Assembly: GCA_003576805.1 (NCBI GenBank)
Contig: QEVM01000011.1
Location: forward strand, 1 to 48,285
Direction: 5' to 3'
Length of the DNA: 48,285 bases
DNA from: Pseudomonadota bacterium
GTDB lineage: Bacteria; Myxococcota_A; UBA9160; PR03
Positions 1 through 7,850 of this stretch are shown here, piece by piece. The notes under the pieces were generated by a model that saw only the letters and a program-made list of their open reading frames with translations, had not been told where the DNA came from and did not search any database. The translations under genes and the position numbers were made by a program. Position 1 is the first letter of the stretch; each line of letters starts with the position of its first letter.

Positions 1-2
1 CC

Positions 3-332
3 GCGCTCGGCGACCGGCTCGAGGCGCACTTGCACGGCGCCTGCATCGGCGCGGGCGTCGAGCTGGCGGCCTTCGCGGGGCGCGTCGTCGCGCGCGCGGA
101 CGCGTGGTTCGCGCTGCCCGAGCTGTCGATGGGCCTCGTGCCCGGCGCAGGCGGCACCGTGAGCTTGCCGCGCCGGATCGGCCGCCAGCGCACGGCCTGG
201 CTCGCGCTGTCGGGCGCGCGGCTCGACGCGCGCACGGCGCTCGGCTGGGGACTCGTCGACGAGCTCGTGGACGACGACGCCGAGAGCGGCGCCGCGGCGC
301 TCGCCGCCGGCGCGCCGCGGCGGCGCGCGTGA
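3..332 (+). CDS. Enoyl-CoA hydratase/isomerase family protein, C-terminal part (5' end outside window)
   Basis: The reading frame is open from the left edge and ends at 332. It shows the crotonase core: HGACIGAGVELAAFAGRVVA, then LPELSMGLVPGAGGTVSLPR, which forms the oxyanion-hole and CoA-binding part of the fold. The family hydrates or isomerises acyl-CoA thioesters, in fatty-acid or aromatic-acid breakdown among other pathways; the substrate cannot be told from this fragment. The segment GAGGT...PR followed by ALGWGLVDELV is typical for the last third of these proteins. The C-terminus is short after that, ending in an Ala/Arg-rich tail, so the usual C-terminal helical lid seems reduced. The stop codon overlaps the GTG start of the next gene (GTGA, 329-332), so the two are probably co-translated. 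Confidence 0.8.
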   Translation, partial: ALGDRLEAHLHGACIGAGVELAAFAGRVVARADAWFALPELSMGLVPGAGGTVSLPRRIGRQRTAWLALSGARLDARTALGWGLVDELVDDDAESGAAALAAGAPRRRA

Positions 333-1360
333 TCCCCGACTTCGACGCCCGCCTGCGCGCGCACGGGCTCGCGCCGCTGCGACGCAGCGCGGTGACGACG
401 CTGCAGCTCCAGATCGGCCGGCGCTGCGATCTCGCTTGTACGCACTGCCACGTCGAGGCGGGCCCGAAGCGCACGGAGGCGATGGACCGCGCCGGCGTCG
501 AGCGCGTGCTGCACCTCTTGCGGCGCAACCCGGCCGTCTCGCTGCTCGACGTGACGGGCGGCGCGCCCGAGCTGCACCCGGAGTTCCGCTTCCTCGTCGC
601 CGAGGCGCGCGCGCTCGGACGCCGCGTGATCGACCGCTGCAACCTGACCGTGCTGCTCGAGCCGGGCCAGGAGGACACGGCGGCGTTCCTCGCGGCGCAC
701 GGCGTCGAGATCGTGGCGTCGCTGCCCTGCTACGAAGCGCCCAACGTCGACCGCCAGCGCGGCCGCGGCGTGTACGCGCGCAGCGTCGAGGCGCTGCGGC
801 GCCTGAACGCGCTCGGCTACGGGCGCGGGCTGCGTCTCGACCTCGTCTACAACCCGCAAGGCGCGTCGCTGCCGCCTCCGCAGGCGGAGCTCGAGGCGCG
901 CTATCGCGACGAGCTGCGCGCGCGCCACGGCATCGAGTTCGACCATCTGCTCGTGCTCGCCAACATGCCGGTGCGCCGCTTCGCCTCCGCGCTCGCGCGC
1001 GACCGCCAGTACGAGCGCTACCTCGCGCTGCTCGGCGCGCACTTCAATCCGGCGACGGTGCCCGGCCTCATGTGCCGCACGCTGCTCTCGATCGCCTGGG
1101 ACGGCCGCGTCTACGACTGCGACTTCCACCAGATGCAGGAGCTGCCGCCGACCGGGCCCGTGCGCACGATCTGGGACGCCGACGACCTCGCGGTGTTGGC
1201 GGGCGCGCCGATCGCGACGGCGCCCCACTGCTTCGGCTGCACCGCGGGCGCCGGCTCGAGCTGCGGCGGCGCGCTCGTTCAGGAGGCCGACCCAAAAGGA
1301 ATCGGGTCGCCCGGCCGCCGCGGCATCGCCGCCAACTGCGTTGCGCTCCTTGCGCCGTAG
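329..1360 (+). CDS. arsS: Arsenosugar biosynthesis radical SAM protein ArsS
   Basis: This is a 343-residue radical SAM enzyme. The cluster motif CDLACTHC (Cys33, Cys37, Cys40) is followed by family signatures: LLDVTGGAPELHPEFR, VIDRCNLTVLLEPG, VEIVASLPCYEAPNVDRQRG, LDLVYNPQGASLPP, and C-terminal MCRTLLSIAWDGRVYDCDFHQM. These match the ArsS/rSAM-SeCys family with its DUF3641 C-terminal domain. ArsS joins the 5'-deoxyadenosyl group of SAM to a methylated arsenical, a step toward arsenosugars, downstream of the methyltransferase ArsM. No arsM is in this window. The GTG start at 329 overlaps the stop of the hydratase gene, and the Cys motif then falls at the usual place. The 3' end runs 82 bases into the convergent mgtE gene. 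The function comes from strong motif recall, not from a search. Confidence 0.85.
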   Translation: MIPDFDARLRAHGLAPLRRSAVTTLQLQIGRRCDLACTHCHVEAGPKRTEAMDRAGVERVLHLLRRNPAVSLLDVTGGAPELHPEFRFLVAEARALGRRVIDRCNLTVLLEPGQEDTAAFLAAHGVEIVASLPCYEAPNVDRQRGRGVYARSVEALRRLNALGYGRGLRLDLVYNPQGASLPPPQAELEARYRDELRARHGIEFDHLLVLANMPVRRFASALARDRQYERYLALLGAHFNPATVPGLMCRTLLSIAWDGRVYDCDFHQMQELPPTGPVRTIWDADDLAVLAGAPIATAPHCFGCTAGAGSSCGGALVQEADPKGIGSPGRRGIAANCVALLAP

Positions 1361-2712
1361 CTCCCGCTACGGCTCAGTCGCGCGCCTTGTTGGCGTCCAA
1401 TGCCGCGCAGGAACAGCATCGCGACGCTGAAGTAGATGACGAGGCCGGTGACGTCGACGAGCGTCGCGACGAACGGCGCCGACGCGCTGGCCGGGTCGAA
1501 GCCGAGCCGGCGCAGCGCGAACGGCAGCATCGCGCCGACCAGCGAGCCCCACAGCACGATGCCGACCAGGCTCGCCGCCACGACCGCCGCGATGCGCGCG
1601 GCCGTGACGCTCTCGTCGGCGGGCGGCAGCAGCGTCACGCGCAGGAAGCCGATCGCGCCGAGGATCAGGCCGAGCAGCAGGCCCGCCTGCACCTCGCGCC
1701 ACAGCACGAGCATCCAGTCGCGCGGGCGCACCTCGCCGATCGCCAGCGCGCGGATCACCAGCGTGGTCGCCTGCGAGCCCGAGTTGCCGCCGCTCGAGAT
1801 GATCAGCGGGATGAACAACGCCAGCACGACGGCGCGCGCGATCTGGTCCTCGAAGTAGGAGATGACGGTCGCGGTGAGCAGCGAGCCGACGAACAGGATC
1901 GCGAGCCAGCCGACCCGCTTGCGCACCATCTCGAGGATGCCCACCTGGAGGTAGGGCGCGTCGAGCGCCTCGGTGCCGCCGATCTTCTGGATGTCCTCGG
2001 TGGCTTCCTCGCGCACCACGTCGACGATGTCGTCGACGGTGACGATGCCCGCGATGCGGCCGCCGGCGTCGAGCACCGGCACCGCCATCAGGTCGTGCTC
2101 GGCGAAGACCTGCGCGACCGCCTCCTGGTCCATGTCGTCGGGCACGCTGACGACGTCGGTGCGCATCGCGTCGCGCACCGTCTTCTCGGGCGCCGCGCCG
2201 AACAGCTCGCGGAACGAGATCACGCCGACGAGCCGCTGATCCGCGTCGACGACGTAGAGGTAGTAGATCGTCTCCAGCCGTTCGCGCGCCTGGCGGCGCA
2301 GGTACGAGATCGCCTCGTCGACGCGCATCTCGGGGCGAAGCCGCGCGTAGCGCGGGCTCATCAGGCCGCCCGCCTCGTCCTCGGCGTAGGCGAGCAGCGC
2401 CGTGACCTCGCGGCGCGTCGGTGGGTCGATCAGGCCGAGGAAGAGTTCGCGGTCCTCCTCGGGCGCCTCCTGCACGAGGTCGGCCGCGTCGTCGGGCGCG
2501 AGCTGGCGGATCCAGAACTGGCGCTCGTTCGGCGGCAGCGCATGCAGCAGCTCGGCCTGGTCGTGCGCGGTCAGGCCGGAGAACAGGTCCTCGCCCTGCA
2601 CGGGCGAGAGCAGGCGGAAGCCCTCGGCGCGCTCCTCGATGGAGAGCGCGGGCCAGGCGTCGGCCAGCTCGGCCGCCTCGAGCGCGTCGAGCTGCGCTTC
2701 GGTGGGAGACAT
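1279..2712 (-). CDS. mgtE: Magnesium transporter MgtE
   Basis: This 477-residue inner-membrane Mg2+ channel has the standard order: an N-terminal helical domain (about 1-130, with the LHALPPNERQFWIRQLAPDD repeats), a CBS pair (about 135-260, e.g. MAVPVLDAGGRIAGIVTVDD), a connecting helix, and a membrane domain (about 285-440). The membrane domain contains LIISSGGNSGSQATTLVIRA and ends with VDVTGLVIYFSVAMLFL. In the family the cytosolic domains sense Mg2+ and gate the pore. MgtE proteins normally end just after the last helix. Here about 35 extra residues (from GRQQGARLSR on) are read across the 3' end of the convergent arsS gene, an 82-base overlap. Those residues may be a non-functional read-through tail. 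The ATG at 2712 is the first in-frame start and precedes a typical MgtE N-terminus. Confidence 0.92.
   Translation of the reverse strand: MSPTEAQLDALEAAELADAWPALSIEERAEGFRLLSPVQGEDLFSGLTAHDQAELLHALPPNERQFWIRQLAPDDAADLVQEAPEEDRELFLGLIDPPTRREVTALLAYAEDEAGGLMSPRYARLRPEMRVDEAISYLRRQARERLETIYYLYVVDADQRLVGVISFRELFGAAPEKTVRDAMRTDVVSVPDDMDQEAVAQVFAEHDLMAVPVLDAGGRIAGIVTVDDIVDVVREEATEDIQKIGGTEALDAPYLQVGILEMVRKRVGWLAILFVGSLLTATVISYFEDQIARAVVLALFIPLIISSGGNSGSQATTLVIRALAIGEVRPRDWMLVLWREVQAGLLLGLILGAIGFLRVTLLPPADESVTAARIAAVVAASLVGIVLWGSLVGAMLPFALRRLGFDPASASAPFVATLVDVTGLVIYFSVAMLFLRGIGRQQGARLSRSGSYGARSATQLAAMPRRPGDPIPFGSAS
1354..1373. terminator. Perfect 8-bp hairpin at the arsS/mgtE convergence
   Basis: GCCGTAGC (1354-1361) and GCTACGGC (1366-1373) pair perfectly around a TCCC loop. 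The arsS stop codon TAG lies inside the left arm. The position between convergent genes fits a bidirectional terminator, but no T-tract follows on either strand, so the role is inferred. Confidence 0.5.
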
Positions 2713-2737
2713 CCGCGTCCCCGCGCGGTCGCGTGCA

Positions 2738-3964
2738 TCACAGGATCGCCCCCACCCGTTTGAGCGCCGCGAGCGCGTCCCAGTCGAGGCCGCGCTCGAG
2801 CAGCACTTCCTCGGTGTTCTGACCCATCTCCGGCGACGCCGCCAGAGCGGGCCGCGCGCCGTCGAACTGGACGGGGCTCGCGACGAGGTCGAAGACGCCC
2901 TTGTCGCCGCCGTCGACCGGGCGCACGTAGCCGTTCGCGTGCGTCTGCGGGTCGTCGTGCAGCTCGCGCGCCGTCTGCATCGGCGCCCACGGACCTTCCT
3001 GGCGATCGAGCCGCGCGCGCCAGTGCGGGAGCGGACGGCTCGCGAACGTGGCGTCGAGATCGGCGATCAGCGCCTCGCGCGACTCGAAGCGCGCGCGCCC
3101 GTCGGCGTAGCGCGGATCGGCGGCGAGGTCGGGGCGCTCGATGGCTTCGCAGAAGCCGGCCCAGTAGCGATCGGGCTGGAGCATCATGAGCAGCAGCCAG
3201 CGGCCGTCCTGCGTGCGGTACGAGTTCGCCAGCGGATTCGGCGCCGCGCCGCGGCCGAAGCTCGGAATGCCGCCGCCGCCGTCGCCGCGCTCGAGCAGCT
3301 TGCTCGCGACGACGTCCGGCGCCATCACCCAGAGCGCGGTGCCGAGCAGCGAGACGTCCACGACGGGCGCGACGCCGCTGCGCTCGCGCTGGAGCAGCGC
3401 CGCCGCGACGCCGCCCGCGATCGTCATCGCGCCGATCGAGTCGCCGAACGCCGCGCGCTGCATCGTCGGCGCCGGCGCCTGCGGCGGCGTCAGCGCCGCG
3501 CCCACGCCGCCGCGCGACCAGAACGCGGTCGCGTCGTAGCCGCCCCGGTCCGCGTCGGGGCCGAGCGGACCGTGGCCCGAGCCGCGCACGTAGACGATGC
3601 GCGGGTTCGCGGCGCGCAGGTCCTCGACCTCGATGCCGAGCTTGCGGCGCGCGCTCGGCAGGAAGTTGGTGAGGAAGACGTCGCTCTCGGCGGCCAGCCG
3701 CAGCAGCAGCGCGCGGCCCTCCGCGACGCCGACGTCGAGGCCGATGCTCTTCTTGCCGCGATTGCTCTGCTGCATCATGAAGTCGACGCCCGCGATCGAC
3801 ATGCCGAAGCCCGCGGCCGCGAGGCCGCGCTGCGCGTCGCCGCGCACCGGGTGCTCGACCTTCAGCACGTCGGCGCCCCAGTCGGCGAGCACCGCGCCGG
3901 CCGCCGGCACGAACCACCACTGCGCCAGCTCGAGCACGCGGATTCCCGCCAGCGGTCCCGGCAT
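2738..3964 (-). CDS. CaiB/BaiF (family III) CoA-transferase
   Basis: This is a 408-residue cytoplasmic enzyme of the formyl-CoA/carnitine CoA-transferase family. It opens with PGPLAGIRVLELAQWW, then VLADWGADVLKVEHPVRGD, SIGLDVGVAEGRALLLRL and SDVFLTNFLPSARRKLGI, the standard family blocks. The catalytic Asp, which forms the glutamyl/aspartyl-CoA mixed anhydride, is most likely Asp175 in AFGDSIGAM, close to Asp169 of formyl-CoA transferase. The C-terminal part carries YRTQDGRWLLLMMLQPDRYW. The specific acid and CoA donor are unknown. The ATG at 3964 was chosen because the family N-terminus begins right there; the open frame continues upstream without family similarity. It lies 25 bases upstream of mgtE on the same strand, so the two may share a transcript. 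It is divergent from the glycosyltransferase operon across a 253-base gap. Confidence 0.88.
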   Translation of the reverse strand: MPGPLAGIRVLELAQWWFVPAAGAVLADWGADVLKVEHPVRGDAQRGLAAAGFGMSIAGVDFMMQQSNRGKKSIGLDVGVAEGRALLLRLAAESDVFLTNFLPSARRKLGIEVEDLRAANPRIVYVRGSGHGPLGPDADRGGYDATAFWSRGGVGAALTPPQAPAPTMQRAAFGDSIGAMTIAGGVAAALLQRERSGVAPVVDVSLLGTALWVMAPDVVASKLLERGDGGGGIPSFGRGAAPNPLANSYRTQDGRWLLLMMLQPDRYWAGFCEAIERPDLAADPRYADGRARFESREALIADLDATFASRPLPHWRARLDRQEGPWAPMQTARELHDDPQTHANGYVRPVDGGDKGVFDLVASPVQFDGARPALAASPEMGQNTEEVLLERGLDWDALAALKRVGAIL

Positions 3965-4217
3965 CGCGCTCCTCCCGCTCGCGCATGCTGCGCGCGTGCT
4001 CGCAAGCATGCCGCCGTTGCGAACGCCGAGGCAACCGCGCAGCGACCGGAAGCGAACCCGCGAAACCGCGCCGCAAACGCGCCGCGCAGCGGGCGATTCG
4101 CAGCCGACGCGCGGCGCGCCGGCCGCGTGCGGCGCGCGACTTCGGCGATTGACGCCCCAGAGGGTGCGGTGTAGATAGGCGAGTGGCCTGGATCGCAGTG
4201 GCAGGAGAACGACGGCA

Positions 4218-5060
4218 GTGAGCGCTCCGAGCGACGCCGCGCCCGGCGCGGCGCCCCGCGATCCGGCCCCGACGGATGCGCCGGCGAACGCGCCGAGCTC
4301 CGCGCCGGATCCCGCCGCGAAGGAGGCGGCCCGGCGCTCCGCCCCCGGCAGCATCAGCGCCTTCTTCCCGGCCTATCACGACTGGGGAACGATCGCGAGC
4401 CAGGTCGTGCTCGTCTCGCGCACGCTGCGCGAGCTGACCGACGACTGGGAGGTGATCGTCGTCGACGACGGCTCGCGCGACCGCACGCCCGAGGTGCTCG
4501 ACGAGCTGACCAAGCTCTGCCCGCGGCTGCGCGTCGTGACGCACGTGCGCAATCGCGGCTACGGCGGCGCGCTGCGCTCCGGCTTCGAGGCCGCGCGCAA
4601 GGACTGGGTCTTCTACACGGACGGCGACGCGCAGTACGACGTCTGCGAGCTGCCGCTGCTGTGGGCCGCGCGCGAGGGCGTCGAGCTCGTGAACGGCTTC
4701 AAGATCTCGCGCTCGGATCCGGTCCACCGCATCTGGATCGGACGGCTCTACCACTGGATGGTGAAGCTCGTGTTCGGGCTGCGGACCCCGGACGTCGACT
4801 GCGACTTCCGCCTGGTGCGCCGCTCGGTCTTCGACACGATCGAGCTGACGCGCGACACGGGTCTCATCTGCGTCGAGCTGGTGACGAAGATCGAGAAGGC
4901 GGGCTTCCGCTCCGCCTACGTGCCCGTCCACCACTTTCACCGCGTGCACGGCCGCTCGCAGTTCTTCAACCTGCGGCGCGTCGGGCAGGTCGCGGTCGGC
5001 CTCGGCACGCTCTGGCTCGAGCTGATCGTGCACGGCCGGATCCGGCGGACGGATCGGTGA
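4218..5060 (+). CDS. Family 2 glycosyltransferase (polyprenyl-phosphate type)
   Basis: This is a 280-residue GT2 enzyme of the dolichol/undecaprenyl-phosphate sugar transferase type. After about 43 Ala/Pro-rich residues of low complexity come SAFFPAYHDWGTI, VIVVDDGSRDRT (Asp83/Asp84, nucleotide-sugar binding), RNRGYGGALRSGFEAA, the metal-binding YTDGDAQYD (DGD at 135-137), and CDFRLVRRSVFDTIELTRDTG. It probably charges a lipid-phosphate carrier with a sugar at the cytosolic membrane face. No clear transmembrane pair is seen, so it may be peripheral. The GTG at 4218 follows GGAGAA at a good distance. It is the first of four tightly packed genes (4218-7784) that together look like a modified-sugar cassette. 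Its stop overlaps the next start (GTGA). Confidence 0.85.
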   Translation: MSAPSDAAPGAAPRDPAPTDAPANAPSSAPDPAAKEAARRSAPGSISAFFPAYHDWGTIASQVVLVSRTLRELTDDWEVIVVDDGSRDRTPEVLDELTKLCPRLRVVTHVRNRGYGGALRSGFEAARKDWVFYTDGDAQYDVCELPLLWAAREGVELVNGFKISRSDPVHRIWIGRLYHWMVKLVFGLRTPDVDCDFRLVRRSVFDTIELTRDTGLICVELVTKIEKAGFRSAYVPVHHFHRVHGRSQFFNLRRVGQVAVGLGTLWLELIVHGRIRRTDR

Positions 5061-6058
5061 CGCGCGAGCTGCGCCCGGCCTTCGCGGGCCGCCGCGCGCT
5101 GGTCACGGGCGGGCTCGGCTTCATCGGGAGCCACGTCGCGCGGCGCCTGGTGGCGCTCGGCGCCGACGTCACCGTGATCGACGCGCTGGTGCCCGGCTAC
5201 GGCGGCAATCTCTTCAACGTCCACGACGTGCGCGACCGCATCCACTTGATCGTGGACGACGTGCGCGACGAGCCGGCGATCGAGGCGTGCGTCGAGGGCC
5301 GCGACTACGTCTTCAACCTGGTCGGCCAGGTGAGCCACACCGACTCGATGAGCGACCCGGAGCTGGATCTCGAGAACAACTGCCGCGCGCCGCTCGCGGT
5401 GCTCGAGGCGTGCCGCAAGGCCAACCGCGCCGCGCGCGTCGTGTACTCGAGCACGCGCCAGATCTACGGCCGCCCCGAGCGCACGCCGGTCGACGAGTCG
5501 CACCCGTGCCGGCCCGTCGACGTCAACGGCATCCACAAGTGGACCGCCGAGCAGTATCACCGGCTCTACGACGAGGTGTACGGGATCGCCTCGGTGGTGC
5601 TGCGCCTCTCGAACACCTACGGCCCCGGCGTGCTCGTCAAGCACCCGCGCCAGGGCTTCATCGGCTGGTTCCTGCGCAAGATCGCGGAGGGCGGCGAGAT
5701 CGAGGTGATGGGCGACGGCAGCCAGCTGCGCGACATGAACTACGTGGACGACGTGGTCGACGCGCTGCTGCTCGCCGCCGCCGCGCCCGCCGCGCGCGGC
5801 CAGGTCTTCAACCTCGGCGCGCCCGCGCCGGTCTCGCTCGCGAGCCTCGCCAAGCGCATGATCGAGATCGCGGGGCGCGGCTCGCTGCGCTTCGTGCCGT
5901 TCCCGCCCGAGCGCAAGCGCATCGACGTCGGCTCCGTCACCATCGACTGGTCCCGGATCCAGCGCGAGCTCGCGTGGAGTCCGCGCGTCGAGCTCGACGA
6001 CGGCCTCGCGCGCTCGATCCGCTACTACGAAACGCATCTGCCCCGGTATCTCGATTGA
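5057..6058 (+). CDS. NAD-dependent epimerase/dehydratase (extended SDR)
   Basis: This 333-residue nucleotide-sugar enzyme has an N-terminal Rossmann motif, VTGGLGFIGSHVARRL (Gly18 region), and a cofactor Asp in VIDALVPGYGG. Substrate-side blocks are YSSTRQIYGRP and SNTYGPGVLVKHP, then YVDDVVDALLLAA. The usual catalytic Tyr-x3-Lys is not present. At that place the sequence reads NGIHK (Asn157, Lys161), as in a subgroup of sugar epimerases with VNG-xx-K; the catalytic base may therefore be different. The GTG at 5057 overlaps the upstream stop and puts the Rossmann motif at the normal distance. With the aminotransferase two genes later it probably supplies a keto- or epimerised nucleotide sugar. 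The exact sugar cannot be told. Confidence 0.85.
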   Translation: MTRELRPAFAGRRALVTGGLGFIGSHVARRLVALGADVTVIDALVPGYGGNLFNVHDVRDRIHLIVDDVRDEPAIEACVEGRDYVFNLVGQVSHTDSMSDPELDLENNCRAPLAVLEACRKANRAARVVYSSTRQIYGRPERTPVDESHPCRPVDVNGIHKWTAEQYHRLYDEVYGIASVVLRLSNTYGPGVLVKHPRQGFIGWFLRKIAEGGEIEVMGDGSQLRDMNYVDDVVDALLLAAAAPAARGQVFNLGAPAPVSLASLAKRMIEIAGRGSLRFVPFPPERKRIDVGSVTIDWSRIQRELAWSPRVELDDGLARSIRYYETHLPRYLD

Positions 6059-6060
6059 CC

Positions 6061-6678
6061 ATGCTGAGACTGATCCGCCGCGTCGCCGACCGCCTCGCGC
6101 TGACCCCCGCGACCTTCCACTGGGTGCGCAAGCTGCCGGAGGGCAACTACCAGGCGACCAAGCCGCGCGTCGCCGCCGTGCGCGACTCGATGGGCGACCC
6201 GCGCGTGCTGGACCTCGGCTGCGGAACCGCCGAGTACGCCGAGCTCTTCGATCCGGCCCGCTATCTCGGCGTGGACATCCACCCGGGCTACGTCCGCTTC
6301 GCCCAGCGCCGCCTGCCGCGCCACCGCTTTCTCGTCGCCGACGTGTGTCAGTGGAAGCCCGACGAGGAGCCCTTCGACCTCGTGCTCGTGCACGGCGTGC
6401 TGCACCACCTCGACGACGCCCGCGCGCAGGCGTTCCTGCACACTGCGCGCTCGCTCGTGCGGCCGGGCGGCAAGCTGCTCGTGATCGAGGACGTGCGGCT
6501 CGCAGGCGCGCCGCTCGTGACGCGCATCGTGCACCGGCTCGACTACGGCGACCACATCCGCGACGTCCCCGCCTGGCAGGCGCTCGTCTCGGGCGTGCTG
6601 CCGATCGCGCGCAGCGAGACCTACTCGAGCGGCGTGTGCCCGTATCACCTGATGCTGTGCTCGAAGCCGGCCGCGTGA
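6061..6678 (+). CDS. Class I SAM-dependent methyltransferase
   Basis: This is a 205-residue cytosolic methyltransferase. Motif I is VLDLGCGTAEYAELF, followed by an acidic ribose-binding residue in LGVDIHPGYV, FLVADVCQW (motif II) and FDLVLVHGVLHHLDD (motif III/IV), then VRPGGKLLVIEDV. This is a Methyltransf_11/25-type fold. The ATG at 6061 starts two bases after the preceding stop, which supports co-translation. In this operon it could methylate an amino sugar or the lipid-linked product; the substrate is inferred from the neighbours only. Confidence 0.85.
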   Translation: MLRLIRRVADRLALTPATFHWVRKLPEGNYQATKPRVAAVRDSMGDPRVLDLGCGTAEYAELFDPARYLGVDIHPGYVRFAQRRLPRHRFLVADVCQWKPDEEPFDLVLVHGVLHHLDDARAQAFLHTARSLVRPGGKLLVIEDVRLAGAPLVTRIVHRLDYGDHIRDVPAWQALVSGVLPIARSETYSSGVCPYHLMLCSKPAA

Positions 6679-7784
6679 GCGCGGCGGCGGCGATCCCCTT
6701 CCACGACCTCGGCGCGCAGTACCGCGCGCACCGCGCCGAGATCGACGCCGCGGTCGCGCGCGTGCTCGCCGGCGGCGAGTACGTGCTCGGCGCCGAAGGA
6801 CGCGCCTTCGAAGCCGAGTACGCGGCGCACGCGGGCGCGCGCTTCGCGGTGGGCGTCGCGTCGGGCATGGCCGCGCTCGAGCTCGGGCTGCTCGCGCTCG
6901 GCGTCGGCGCCGGCGACGAGGTCGCGATCCCGGCGCTGACGGCCGTGCCGACCGCGATGGCGGTGCTCTCCGTCGGCGCGACGCCGCGCCTGGTCGACGT
7001 CGCGCTCGAGACCTGCCTGATGGACCCGAAGGCGCTCGAGCACGAGATCGGCCCGCGCACGCGCGCCGTGATCCCCGTCCATCTCTACGGGCAGTGCGCG
7101 GACATGGACGCGATCGGCGCGATCGCCGCACGCCACGGGCTCGCCGTGCTCGAGGACTGCGCGCAGGCGCACGGCGCGCGCGACCGCGACCGCCCCGCCG
7201 GCACGCTCGGCGCCGCCGGCGCGGTCAGCTTCTATCCGACCAAGAACCTCGGCGCCTACGGCGACGCCGGCGCGATCGTCACCGACGACGCCGCGCTCGC
7301 CGAGCGCTGCGCGCGGCTGCGCAACTACGGCAACCGCGGCGGCTTCGACTTCGTCGAGCCCGGCCGCAACGAGCGCCTCGACGACCTGCACGCGGCGGTG
7401 TTGCGCGTGAAGCTGCGCCACCTCGACGCCTGGAACGAGCGCCGCCGCGCGAACGCCGCGCGCTACCGCGAGGCGCTCGCCGCGAGCGCCGTCGCGCTGC
7501 CCGCGCTGCGCGCCGAGGCGCACCACGTCTACCACCAGTTCGTGGTGCGCTGCGAGCGGCGCGACGCGCTGCGCGAGCACCTCGCCGCGGCCGGCGTGCC
7601 GTCGCTCGTGCACTACCCGCTCGCGCTGCACGACGTCGAGGCGCTGCGCGGGCGCGCGGTCTTCCGCGAGCCGCCGCAGCGCGCCGCCGAGGCCGCGCGC
7701 ACGATCCTCTCGCTGCCGATCTATCCGGAGCTGCCGGCGGACCACCAGGCGCGCGTCGTCGAGGCGGTGCGCCGCTTTCGCTGA
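6675..7784 (+). CDS. DegT/DnrJ/EryC1 family sugar aminotransferase
   Basis: This 369-residue PLP enzyme transfers an amino group to a keto-sugar nucleotide. It begins with IPFHDLGAQYRAHRAEI, has a PLP phosphate-binding stretch ASGMAALELGLLALGVGAGD, the LEDCAQAHGA motif (Asp161 and Gln164 contact PLP), and the PLP lysine Lys190 in FYPTKNLGAYGDAGA. The segment RNYGNRGGFDF...NERLDDLHAAVL is typical of the family. The GTG at 6675 overlaps the methyltransferase stop (GTGA). Together with the preceding SDR it suggests synthesis of an amino sugar for a surface glycan. It is the last gene of the operon, and a hairpin follows. Confidence 0.9.
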   Translation: MSAAAAIPFHDLGAQYRAHRAEIDAAVARVLAGGEYVLGAEGRAFEAEYAAHAGARFAVGVASGMAALELGLLALGVGAGDEVAIPALTAVPTAMAVLSVGATPRLVDVALETCLMDPKALEHEIGPRTRAVIPVHLYGQCADMDAIGAIAARHGLAVLEDCAQAHGARDRDRPAGTLGAAGAVSFYPTKNLGAYGDAGAIVTDDAALAERCARLRNYGNRGGFDFVEPGRNERLDDLHAAVLRVKLRHLDAWNERRRANAARYREALAASAVALPALRAEAHHVYHQFVVRCERRDALREHLAAAGVPSLVHYPLALHDVEALRGRAVFREPPQRAAEAARTILSLPIYPELPADHQARVVEAVRRFR

Positions 7785-7797
7785 AGCGGAGACGCAC

Positions 7798-7819
7798 GGC
7801 GAGAGGCGAGCGTCTCGCC
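7798..7819. terminator. Hairpin between convergent genes
   Basis: GGCGAGA (7798-7804) and TCTCGCC (7813-7819) form a perfect 7-bp stem with an 8-base loop. It lies 14 bases after the aminotransferase stop and before the convergent PEP-CTERM gene, which fits a shared terminator. Confidence 0.5.
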
Positions 7820-7850
7820 CCTCGTCGAGTCTCGATTGGGTTCGCGCTCG

